The position numbers and the translations under genes were made by a program. The notes under the pieces were generated by a model. That model saw only the letters and a list, made by a program, of their open reading frames with translations. It made no database searches and was not told where the DNA came from. 64,000 nucleotides of DNA from Dactylorhiza incarnata. Taxonomy: Eukaryota > Streptophyta > Magnoliopsida > Asparagales > Orchidaceae. Of the stretch, positions 35,363 to 45,585 are shown one piece after another. Location: contig JAWHQI010000273.1 of the NCBI GenBank assembly GCA_033032865.1, positions 248,001 to 312,000 of the forward strand. Reading direction: 5' to 3'. Position 1 is the stretch's first letter. Every line of letters begins with the position of its first letter.

Positions 35363-35847
35363 AATAGGGATCAGGACCTAAGATAGCAGGTTGAGGTGTT
35401 AGAGTCAGAAGGGTTTGGTTTGCAAAATTGAAAGGGTTGAGGCTGGTAGGGCCTGAGGTAGCGGGTTGAGATACCAAAGTCGGGGAGTTTTGATTCGCAG
35501 GATACCGAGGCTCAAGCTCGCCAAGGTCGGGTTCGCCGGGCAGTATCCGCGGGCGGGAACAGCCCGGGTTCGCGAGATCCACAAGAGGAGAACCCTGGCG
35601 AGGCGAGCCCAGACACACGCATTCGCGAGCCCCCCGGAAGCACTGCCGCATAACCAGTCAGGAGAGTTCAGAAGAAAGAGATCAAATGCGAGAGAAAAAA
35701 AAAGAAACACGAGCACGCGCATAAATACTAACGAAAAAATCATAACTATCATTCCCCAAGATTTTTCTATGTTCGGCGGCGATCTCGCCAGCCCAAAAAG
35801 AATAATATACATTCGAAAGAAAGAGGGAGAAGAGAGTCTAAGGGCTT

Positions 35848-37799
35848 TCATTCTGGGGGGCCCTCGCCATTCTTGCGAGTCCCCAGCCATGGCGCCAAGT
35901 CGAAGAGGTCCGGGCAGACGTCTTCGGCTGTAAACTCCATCGCGTCTTCCGCTAGCAGACTCGCGTTCTTAAGGGTCGTGAAGACGAGGTTGGCGACCTC
36001 CTGTGCACCTCGCCGCCCCTGTTCCTCACTTTCGGCGACCCTCTGTTGAGACCTGGCTCGCCCAGGAGAAGGAGGCAGCACGCTGCGAACCAGCTCGTCC
36101 ACCCGAGCCTTCAACATGGTATTCTCCAACTCCAGCTCGCCGTTGCGAGCGAGAAGCTTGGTTGCTACATCGGCATCCTGAGTTAGCATCAAACGAGTTA
36201 AGACAAAGATCGGAGGTCGCGAACAGCGAAGAAAAGAGGCCCAAGGGCCGCTTACCATCTTGCCCTGCATCCCGGCGAGGAGGCTTTCCGACGTCTCCTC
36301 TCTCTCCTTAAGGCCCTTGATCTCCTCGCGAGCCCTCTTAAGCTCCTCCCTGTACGCGCGGATATCCCTATCCGCCTGCAGATAACGGCGCCCCGCCATA
36401 TGTGCGAGCTCCGTCGAGCGGAACTGGGCTCGCATTTCTTCATAGGCCAGTTGCCTTGGCCCCATCTCTTTATAGGCGGCGGCGTCCTCGCGGCCGTATA
36501 AGCCGAAGGAGATGGAGAACGCCTCCTCCCCGGCCTTACCGAGCTCCACCCAGGAGGGGTAAAGGGTGGAGCAAGAAATCCGGTTGGCGTCAGGATCCCA
36601 AGCGAGCAGGGGCTCGCCAAGGATATCAGAAACCTTCTCACCCAGACCAAAGTTCTTGTGGCCCTTGGGTTGGGGGGTTGTGGAAGAGCTCCCAGCGCCC
36701 TGGCTCGCCAACGGGTCCGGCTGTTTCGCAGGAGAAGGGGGCGAGCCGTCGGTCTCGCTCAGATTGACAACCGCTCTCTTGTCTTTGACGGCGAGGGTTT
36801 TCCCCTTCGACTTCTTGGAGGAGGGTTGCGAACCAGGCTGGCTCGCAGACGGAGGCCGCTTCTTGCCGGACCCGGTGGTGGGAAGATCGCGGCAAGCCTC
36901 TGCCTCCGCGGTCGCGAGAGTGTTCGCCGTAAGAGTGGTGCCTTGCGCGTGCGGAGGATTAACGGGGATCTCGCGCTCGCTTGAAGAGTAAAAGCGTTAC
37001 ACACCGAAGAAAAAGGAAAGGAGAGTGGGGCGAGAGCGAGCCATACCTTCCCCTTGAGGAACTACGAGTAGCGAGTCGACGTTGCGCCGCAGATGGGGGA
37101 CTTCGAAGTTTTTTCCGGAGAGGTATTGGAGGAGTTTGGCATCGGCACCGCCCAGTGAGCTCGGAGGGCGGTAGGTGGCGTCATCCCGTTGAAGAGGGGT
37201 GAAGTGGAGGTTACCGAAGGGACCCTTCACCAGGATGAACTTCTGAGTCCAGTAGTGACTGTTGTTCACCGTCTCGCAGACGGTGACGTGCTGACTCGCG
37301 AAGTAGGTGGTCCCGTCCCGGAAGGCGCGAAAGGAAAACACTTTGCGGAAGACGAGGAGGCTGAACTCGATCCTCTCCTCCCGCATGTAACTGGCGAACG
37401 CGACAATGTCCGCGATCGCATTCGGGGTCAGCTGGCTCGGCAGCACCCCATAATACCGCAGCACCTGCAAAGAACGGTAAAAAAGTCGCGATGGCGAACA
37501 GGGAACGGCGAGAAGGCTAAGCGAAGTACCTGACGGATTTCAGGCCATAAAGGGAGTCGCAACCCATTCTCGAAGTGAGCAATGGGGATCGCGAGTTCGT
37601 CAGCCTCGGTCTCGTTCAATGTAGATCTCTCGCTTGGACAGCGAGCCGAATAACCCTCCGGGAGATAACGATCCACGGCATGTTTATACTCCTCTGTCGT
37701 GATGTTCGCGCAGTAGAATTCATGGGCTTGAAACGCTGAGGCGCATCTTGACCGCCCTTCACTCTCGCCATCCGCTCCCACTGACTGATTTGTTCGCAT
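35848..37799 (-). pseudogene. Antisense gene 1 of copy B: Transposase_28-like protein, four exons
   Basis: The exons inferred are 37799-37530, 37464-37047, about 36979-36256 and 36177-35848. The first intron (37465-37529, 65 nt, GTACTT...TTTGCAG) splits the GLRLPLW...VLRYYG segment that is continuous in copy A. The second lies at the same codon as copy A intron 1. The third is 36178-36255. Homology to copy A includes GLRLPLWPE, RYYGVLPSQLTPN, a Lys-rich patch, YGREDA, STELAH and a coiled-coil segment. At the second intron the phases miss by one base, so this copy may carry a frameshift or use a junction I did not find. A TATA box lies upstream. It was likely once functional. Confidence 0.6.
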
Positions 37800-37921
37800 C
37801 GAGTCAGGAAGGGGCAGCCTGCAAGCGGCGAACGCGAGCACGAGCTTGCGAGAACAGAAACGAGCGTAGACGCGAGAGGATTAGAGAAATAAATGCGACA
37901 GATGGAAAAATGAATCCGAAC

Positions 37922-37929
37922 TATTTATA
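37922..37929 (-). promoter_or_regulatory. TATA box (TATAAATA) for antisense gene 1, copy B
   Basis: On the minus strand CTATAAATAG lies 123 nt before the start codon at 37799, matching the 126 nt spacing seen in copy A. Confidence 0.65.
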
Positions 37930-38323
37930 GGAAACTAAGATGGGCACGGGAATCAAAGCGTCGGGGGTGCGGATAGCGAAAATAAAGTAGATTTCTACTC
38001 GATTAAACTACAGTCTTGCGAGCCCGGGCTCGCCACCGCGCGGTAATTAAGCCCCGCCTGAGGCTGGCCCGTGAGGGAAGGGAAGTTTGGGCACAACGTC
38101 GCCCAGAAGTTCGCGGGCGCTCCGCGAGGGCAATCGTATCAAACACGGCGAGCGAACGGAATAAGCCACAGGCGCACCACAAAAATAAAGGGCAAAACAA
38201 AAAATGATAAAAGGCGAGTCACGATGAACTCGCAAGTATTACCACACCACAGATATTGTTCAAACAGAAGCGTCATGAAAGAAATAAAAGCAAGGGGATA
38301 GTAAAAATAAACCCGCGGCAGGC

Positions 38324-39529
38324 TCAGGGGTAAGGAAGCCATTTCCAGCGACCCCGGCCTCGCTTCCCCGCGCGCGGCGGCACTCTCGGATAGTGGTATT
38401 CGCGAAGTGCTTTGAACTCGCGCAGGATTAAGTGTGCTTGATCCTCGCCCCGCGAGATGTGCACGCCGGGCGAGGTAACGTCTGCGCGAGTCACCGGCCC
38501 CGCTTCGGCGAGCAAGCGCGCATTCGCGTCCTCCATCACGGCAAATCTCTCGTTGAAGGAAGCTCGGTCCGCGTCATATCGCTCCTCCAGCTCGCGCAGC
38601 ATCATACCATGCTTCTGAAGCACCTCTGACACCCGTCTCTTCATTCGCTCGGGGTCTCCTGGGTCGCCCAAGAAGTCTTCCATCTGGCTCGGCGAGGGCG
38701 GCGGTGACATCTCCACCCTCCCATGCTCTGACTCAGGCATGGCTTCCGAAATGTCTGCGAAGGAAGAACTAGTAGGATCAGGGGGCGAGCGGGAAAGCGA
38801 GCCCGGACAAATGTACTAACCTTGGGAGAAGGGGGACTCACGACGTTGCTTGCGAGAGGACTCCGATCGACCCTGGAAGTTTTCGCGGAACCCTGGGACG
38901 TGGGGTTTCCCCAGACCTGGGCGCCGTCGAGAAGCGAGCCGCCTGGACTTTGCCTGCCCACCATAACGAAGCCCGGGATCTCCACGTTAACCTTAGGCGG
39001 AATCGGCGAGTGCGCCGGTGTGGAGCCTTTCTTCTCGGGGCTCGGCGGTGGGGTATCTGCACGGGTCATAAGCGCATAGATATCGCACAAAGACTAAAGC
39101 GGGGATAAAGGAAGGTACTTATGACGTACGGGGTTGCGAGAGAGGCGCCTGTAGGGTTGAGGTCCCGGCCCCAGCATCTAGCGATCCCAACTTCGCTGGG
39201 GACGGAGCGTGAGAAGAGGTCAGCGTGAGGCCCGCCAGGCGTTCCTCAAGTGGAGGATTCTGCGAGAGGGGAAGGAGTGAATAGGGAGTCGGAATAAAAA
39301 GTCTAGACGAGGAATACCTGTTGCGCGAGCCCGGTATTCAGCAGCGGAGGCGAGGCAGGAGGTGACGGCACGTCCTCCCCCTGCGACCTCCAAACCGTCT
39401 TGGCCTTCTTAGTCTGGGGGGAAGGGATGTGGCGGGGTTGAACATCCAGGCGTTGCGTCCGGCGGCCTGGGCCTTCGCCATCTCCCTGGAAGCCTTCAAC
39501 CGATCCAACGCGCTCGGCTTAGAAGACAT
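38324..39529 (-). pseudogene. Antisense gene 2 of copy B, degenerate
   Basis: The region begins at ATG 39529 (MSSKPSALDRLKASREMAKA) and shows a frameshift near a C-run at about 39420, after which KKAKTVWRSQGED and a proline-rich stretch follow in the next frame. Later segments (SPPSPK near 38825; MPESEHGRVEMSPPPSP from 38740) lead to a coiled-coil region and a basic carboxyl end, GKRGRGRWKW, with a stop at 38324. GT-AG-like junctions are visible (for example AAG/GTTAGT near 38818 with a TTCGCAG acceptor near 38759) but I could not join all exons in frame. Position, basic and coiled composition, and the upstream TATA match gene 2 of copy A, though the sequences are poorly similar. Confidence 0.45.
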
Positions 39530-39597
39530 TCGGGAGAGGTTGTTTCCTGCGAGGAAGAAGGGGAAGGAAAAACTCGATCACTAGCTGCAGCGGACGG

Positions 39598-39605
39598 TAT
39601 TTATA
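39598..39605 (-). promoter_or_regulatory. TATA box (TATAAATA) for antisense gene 2, copy B
   Basis: On the minus strand ACTATAAATACCG lies 69 nt before the start codon at 39529. It is about 115 bases from the LTR. Confidence 0.6.
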
Positions 39606-39703
39606 GTTTTGGACGTGGGACCCACCGAAAGATTCCCGCCACGTCAGCCAAATCGGCGAACACCAGGGGTTGGATGTTTTTTCGCGAGCTCAAGACAACC
39701 TCG

Positions 39704-39719
39704 CGAAGAGCGGGGATTG
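39704..39719 (+). other. Polypurine tract of Tat copy B
   Basis: GAAGAGCGGGGATTG immediately precedes the 3' LTR and matches copy A. Confidence 0.75.
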
Positions 39720-40678
39720 TGTACAACCCCGATGTTCGCCTGGAAGGGTCCCTGGTTCGCATACCCAAGGGAGCGAGCCAGAGATGGGCGAGCCAGGCAG
39801 GGCGAGCCCAAGAAGAGCGAGAGGCCCTAGAGGCAGGCGAGCCAGCCGATCGAAGGAGTTCGCTAGGAAGGCCCGGGACCTTGGGGTGCAAATAGCCGCT
39901 TCTGGGGTACAGTTAGCCATTTTGGCGAGCCCGACTCGCTAAAGAGCGGTTCGGCAGACGAGCCCTAGAGGCAGGCGAGCCAGCCGGTCGAAGGAGTTCG
40001 CTAGGAAGGCCCGGGACCTTGGGGTGCAAATAGCCGCTTCTGGGGTACAGTTAGCCATTTTGGCGAGCCCGACTCGCTAAAGAGCGGTTCGGCAGGCGAG
40101 CCCTAGAGGCAGGCGAGCCAGTCAGTTGAAGGAGTTTTGCTAGGCAGGCGAGCCAGCCAGACATTTTGGCGAGCCCCGTGTTCGCTAGAACAGGTCAAGG
40201 GTCTCTGGTTCGCCGGTACCTGGGGTGGTCTTTTACCAGAAAACTCCTGGTGGTCTGCGACTAGCCCCTCCAAACAGTGGAGTTTGGCTGTTAGCAGACC
40301 AATTTGGGGTGCGGATAGTAAGAATGGACAGCGGGAGTTGGCTATTGACAGACTACAAAACCAAAATCTATAAATAGACCTTAAGGGGCACCTTGGAAGA
40401 GGACCGGTTTCAGAATCTTTGAGCCTTCTTCTCTCCATAGGTCGTTGTGGTTTGGGCTTTCTAGCTCTCCAAGGTGCCCAAGTCTTAGCTTTGGCTTGGG
40501 TGGGGAAGCGCTCAACGATCTTCCGGGTTAGTGGAGGGACCTCCTTGCTGAGATCAAGGTCTTTGTTCTTTGTCCGAGTTATCTGCCTACCTCTTCCGAT
40601 GGACCGGTAAGGGCTAGTCGCCCCTCAATTCGTTGAGGGCCCCGAGCTCCACAAGAGACCGAGAAATCGGTTTCAACA
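39720..40678 (+). repeat. 3' LTR of Tat copy B (959 bp)
   Basis: It runs from TGTACAACCCCGATG to GTTTCAACA. It has the same internal 135-base duplication as the 5' LTR and TATAAATA at 40369-40376. It preserves the last 45 bases missing from the 5' copy. GGCGAGCC is strikingly frequent. Confidence 0.85.
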
Positions 40679-41209
40679 TACTCGATTCTACAAAGTACAA
40701 AAGTTAGATAATTCAAGTTTTAGGGTACCACTATATTGTTTTCTTTACAATTACAAGAATTAGCTTTTCTGGATTGTAGGAGTGTATTCTCGCGTTATAT
40801 AACTTTTGTGATTAGATTTACAGTGTTTCTTTCATTCTTGAAGGAACATAAGCCGCAATCATTTTGTCATGTAATTATGTGTTTGAATGTATTTCATTGT
40901 GGTCATATAATATTTCCCCAGTTACCTTTAGAGGATCATACATAGTTGGAGAAAGTTTGTTAGATAGAAGGAAATGTGAATTAGATATCCACCAAGAGAC
41001 CTCTCTTGATAGCCTTAGGGCGCGCTGCCCTAATTCTTTTCATACAAACCATATACGCCATCCTGCTAAAAGAGAATATTACAAATACATCAATAGGAAA
41101 GTAGCATGTAGTTAACTAGTCGACAACGCTTGGGCGCAAATGAATGGTCGGCCCGCTACAATGTTTCTCTAGTTCGACAACACTTTGTTATGGCGACATT
41201 AAAAGGAAG
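40679..41209. other. Non-coding flank, nothing recognised
   Basis: AT-rich sequence between Tat copy B and the LINE; no element ends or genes seen. Confidence 0.3.
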
Positions 41210-41226
41210 AAAATAAATTGCAAATA

Positions 41227-43111
41227 CAACAACACTCAAGCCTTTATCTCACCATAGTGGGGTCGGCTATATGGATCCTTTGTCTCCATTGCACCCTATC
41301 TTTAATCATAGCCTCATTAATACCTAAGTACATCATATCTTTCCTTATAGTTTCATTCCAAGTCTTTTTTGGTCTACCCCTCCCCCGTTTAACATGTCTA
41401 GTGACTAAACTCTCACAACGCCTAACATGTGCCTCTAATAGTCTCCTATGTACATGTCTGAACCATCTTAAACAAGCTTCTCGCATCTTCTCTACAATTG
41501 GCGCCACTCCTGTCTTATCCCTGATACATTCATTCCTAATTTTATCCAGTCTTGTGTGACCACACATCCACCTAAGAATTGTAATCTCCGCAACTCGCAT
41601 TTTTTGCTCATGTACACCATTCACTGCCCAACACTAAGAACCGTAGAGCATTGCTAGCCTAATTGCAGTACGGTAAAACTTGCCTTTAAGTTTTAATGGT
41701 TTTTTACGATCACATAAGATCCCAGACGCGCCTCTATATCACATCTTTATCTACACCTCCATCTTTTTGAATTATCGATCCCAGATATTTAAAGCACTCA
41801 CTGCGGGAAATATCTTGGTCACCTAATTTAATGACGGAGTCATCCGACCTTCTTGCTCTACTAAATTTAAGCTATATATACTCTGTCTTTGTCCTGCTCA
41901 ACCTAAAACCCTTCTTTTCTAAAGTGTCTCACAATGATTCAAGTTTCTCGTTTACACCCTCGCGCGTCTCATCGACCAAAATAATATCATCTGCAAATAA
42001 TAAACACCAAGGTAGTGCTTTGGATATGCCCGGTGAGCTCATCTAAAATAAGGGTAAAGAGATTAGAGCTTAAAGCTGACCCTTGATGTAAGCCAACGAC
42101 GATAGGGAATTCCTGTGTTAATCCTCCAGATGTCCTCACCCTGGTCACTGAATTTGTATACATATCTTTGATTACGTCATTGTATGATACATTTACACCT
42201 TTCTTTTCTAAGACTCTCCACAAGATCTCTCTTGGAACCCTATCATAAGCGTTCTCCAGATCAATAAACAACATATGAAATTTTGTGTGTGTTTCCCAAT
42301 AAATGTCAATGAGTCTCCTCAAGAGATGTATACCTTCCATGGTTGACTTCCCTGACATGAATCCAAATTGATTCTCTGAGATGCTATTCTCTCGTCAATC
42401 TCTTCTCTCTAATACGCGTTCCCATAGTTTCATAGTATGACTCATTAATTTAATTCCCTGTAATTGACACAATTTTGTATATCTACTTTATTCTTATTCA
42501 ATTTTATATATCTCCTTTATTCTTTAACCATCTTTCCATTTTTCATCTTCTTCAGAGCATCATCTATCTCTGATGCTTGAATTTTACGATAAAAAGTTAT
42601 GTTTTTATACTCCTCTGATTTACTTAACTCTTCCAAGTTCAGTTCATTGTCTTTTCCTTCATTGTATAGTTGATAAAAGTATATTTTTCATCTCTCCTTA
42701 TTAGCCATATCATCCGTTAAAACTGTATCTGATTCATCTTTTATGCATTTAACTTGACTTAAATTCTCTTGTCTTCGTCTCTTTAGCTCGAGCAATTTTA
42801 TATATATCACGCTCTCCATTTTTGGTATCTAGTTATTTGTAAAATTCTTCATAAGCTTGACTTCTTGCTTTACTTACTGCATTTTTAGCTTCTTTTTTGG
42901 CGACTTTATGCTTTGTCAAGTTTTCATCATTCTTACAAGCATATAATGTTTTGTAGCTGACCCTCTTTGCCCTCACTTTGTCTTGCACTTTCTTTTTCCA
43001 CCACCAAGATTCTTTTTGGGGGGGGGGGGGGGGGATGACCTTTTGACTCTCCAAGTATGTTCTTTCCACTTAATCTTAAATGAGAAGACATAACTTCTCA
43101 TGTGACACTAA
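41227..43111 (-). mobile_element. RTE-clade LINE, 5'-truncated, with 17-bp target duplication
   Basis: Reading the minus strand, frames encode a WWWKKKVQDKVRAKR segment, then reverse transcriptase parts (GIHLLRRLIDIYWE, LENAYDRVPRE, LHQGSALSSNLF), a damaged FADD region, and the carboxyl part [19 protein letters not shown] and LRWFRHVHRR. It ends in a GTTGTTGTA tail. Several stops and shifts make it dead. A perfect 17-base direct repeat AAAATAAATTGCAAATA lies at 41210-41226 and 43112-43128, the expected mark of target-primed insertion. A 17-base poly-G tract is at 43018-43034. Confidence 0.88.
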
Positions 43112-43149
43112 AAAATAAATTGCAAATAATTAAAATAAATATACAAACA

Positions 43150-44676
43150 TTGAATCCCTGAGTTTCACTAAGTCTAAAGCATTAAAATAAAATTAACGCT
43201 AATGCGGGTCGCTGTGCTAGCCCCTTCTCTGATTTCCGCGTCTCCTTTTCTTTCGTTCCCGTCAGCCGGTCCTGCCGTCGAGCCGTACCGCTTCTGCTCC
43301 CGTCGATGAGATCGACGTCTGATCTCGTCAACGGGAGCGGATCCTGATTCATTATCGTCGGGCTTCGCTACTTCTAATCCCGCTGTTCTCGTTCTTCGAC
43401 CTCGTCGCTTGGTGGAATGTCTTCGGCAGACAGTGTTGTCGATCCCGTTTGCTGATGTTACCTCTGGCGGTTTCTCCCGCCATGCCTCTGGCCAATGACG
43501 GTTGGTCTGGGGCCCCTCGTCTTCAATCCGATGGATGTTGCCTGCCGCTTGCTTGCGTTTCCCAGCTCCCGTCGACATCATCGACATCGACGATATCCTG
43601 GTTTCTGTTCCTGGCTTCCGACATCGATGGACTGCTGCTCTGGATCCCGTCAACAGGTACATCTATCGATCCCGTGGGGAATTGCCTCCATGGATCCCGC
43701 CTCCACTGCTGCTGTTCTTCGACGGTCTCTTTCCGGTGCTCCCTTTCTGCTCCCTTTCTAGTCGAGCTCCTCTGCCGCTGCTGTTCTCCTGCAGTAAGCC
43801 TTCTTCTGGCTTAGTCCCTATGCTTGCCGGGGATATGGATTCACTGTTTGCTTCTCTTGTTGATGATGATGCTAATGTCGTATTTAGTTGTTTTCTTTAA
43901 GTTTTTGTGTTGTGTTGTTGTCTTAGTTATTGTGTTGTTAGTATCACCATGCGATCTATGCCTTTATGCACACGTTTTTCACGTGAGGGGGAGTGTTTCA
44001 GATGAGGGCGACCCGAATGATCTTTTCTGTTGTTCGCCCTAGTCCCGCACGGCCTCCACGCTTATGTCGTGTGCTGTTTGTGTCTCCCCATGTCTTTTCC
44101 ATGATAATTGGTGGGTGGTATGGTCTCTGGAGGTTTTCTATCTCTTTTTCTCTCTTATCCCCGCGTCCCTGTGGATCTGTGTGTGTGGTGTTATCCCCGC
44201 AGGTCTCATGGATCTGTGTGTGTGGTGTCATCCCCGCGGTCTCGTAGATTCGTGTGTGTGGTTTCCTCTCTCTCAAGCGGGTTGTACTGCAGTGGGAGTA
44301 TCACGGTCACCCGTCTGTTGTTTTCCTTTCAGCGAGTCCATGCCGTGTGTGGGACCTGCGTCGTGTGTGGGTCTATGTCGTGTGTGGCTATGTCCCCGAC
44401 TTGATTTCCCGGTTTGGAATTTCCCCCGGTGGCTCGTCTGTTGTTTTGTCCCACTTTGCCTACCACCATTTGCCATTTCTTTTATGATGTTTCCAAGCTG
44501 GAGGTTTTTCCTCCAGCTTGAGGGGGAGTGTTGAAGTAAGTCTTTATTAGTGTTTATGTGCTTAGTCCCACACGGCCACACCGGCTATCGGTGTTATGTG
44601 TCTCCTTGTAACTCCTATATATTTCCCCTTTGTGGAAGAATAATATGCTTTTGATATTTTTCTCTTTCTTTCAACT
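43150..44676 (+). mobile_element. Small non-autonomous LTR element, TRIM-like family, partial
   Basis: It is related, in the opposite orientation, to 49649-51208. Shared interior blocks include GGAATTTCCCCCGGTGGCTC and the ending GAGGGGGAG before the LTR. The 3' LTR begins TGTTGAAGTAAG at 44529 and runs to about 44676. I found no 5' LTR, and the left boundary is approximate. Overlapping ORFs in all frames across 43450-44530 match no family, so none is called. Confidence 0.6.
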
Positions 44677-45116
44677 ATTACTAGTCATGGATCCAGGTTT
44701 GTAGAAGTGGGGTTGCATGAAAATTTTAAAACTAAACTTATCCAAACTACATAGAGTTAAAATAAAACATAGATATGATAAACAAGTCTTAGGGCTTATT
44801 TTTATTCAAACTGAAAAGTATAAGAAATTCAGCCAAAATAATATTATGGCCTAGAAAAGGCTTCAAATGCTAGCCTGAATAATCTGATTAAATTTTTCAT
44901 GGCGTAGTTTGATTCTTTGGGTTCCACCTGAAACTATACTTCCTTTGTTAACTGGACGATCCTTTGCATCACATTGCCTTAATCTGTCCCCCCTTTCTGC
45001 TTACGTTGTTGGTTATTCACTAGCTCTGTAGTGGTATTTAAAGGTGTTTGTGCTGCCTACAATGTTCTGGTTAGTAAATTTGATAAAATTCATGAGAAGC
45101 TTACTAGCTACTGCAG
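44677..45116. other. Non-coding, probably host intron
   Basis: This is AT-rich sequence between the TRIM-like element and the kinase exon, ending in a CTACTGCAG acceptor. Confidence 0.35.
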
Positions 45117-45503
45117 AAAGAAGCATACCTATCACCTGAACAAGGGCCACTCATACTTGACGATGTACAATTTAAGACGGAAACTTTATCAAACCAAATT
45201 AAAGTTCCTATTGGTGGGGCTGATGTCTGGGAGATTGATGCTAATCTTCTGGAATTTCAAAGAAGATTTGCCTCTGGTTCTTGTGGAGATCTGTAAGTTC
45301 TACTAGGTGATCAGACACTTTTTTCTTTCTAAATACTTTTAATAGTTTATATTAAATTTATTGGGGATTTTCAATGCCATCTGTTTCTTCTTCAGATACC
45401 GAGGTACTTATTGTAGCCAGGATGTTGCTATTAAAGTCTTTAAGTCTGAGAATGTCATTGCAGAAATGCAGAGTGATTTTGCACAGGAAGTCTATATTAT
45501 GAG
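45117..45503 (+). CDS. Two exons of a STY8/17/46-type (ACT, Raf-like) protein kinase
   Basis: The exons are 45117-45292 and 45396-45503, with GT-AG intron 45293-45395. The first encodes a linker (KEAYLSPEQGPLILDDV), then VWEIDANLLEF and the start of the kinase domain, ASGSCGDL. The second completes the glycine loop and reads YRGTYCSQDVAIKVFK, with the VAIK lysine, ending EVYIM plus two bases of the next codon. The WEID...SGSxGDLYRGTYCSQDVAIK sequence is diagnostic of plant STY8/STY17/STY46 kinases, cytosolic Ser/Thr/Tyr kinases reported to phosphorylate chloroplast transit peptides. The frame has no stops and the splice phases are 2 and 2. Downstream kinase exons were not found before 64000; a Gypsy relic starts 83 bases on. 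It may be a live gene with huge introns or a fragment. Confidence 0.75.
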
Positions 45504-45585
45504 GTTTGTCAAAATAGCTTTCTTCCTGTAAACAGCATAGTTTGGCATCTGATATTTTAATTATAGTACTTATGGAAGAGATAAC

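Larger units (their letters stand above)
32204..40678 (+). mobile_element. Ty3/Gypsy Tat-lineage element, copy B, internally deleted
   Basis: Two LTRs of the same sequence enclose the end of the second RNase H, integrase, a 97-bp tandem array and two antisense genes. Everything from the LTR end through gag, protease and reverse transcriptase is missing. The flanks are TACCC (32199-32203) and TACTC (40679-40683), a probable target duplication with one change. It has the same orientation and gene order as copy A but is clearly diverged (different LTR interior and spacer repeats). Confidence 0.85.

Noticed and set aside
43449..44534. Long overlapping ORFs in three plus-strand frames
   Set aside because: Interior of a TRIM-like element; the related copy at 49812-51044 does not keep the same protein, and no family is recognisable.
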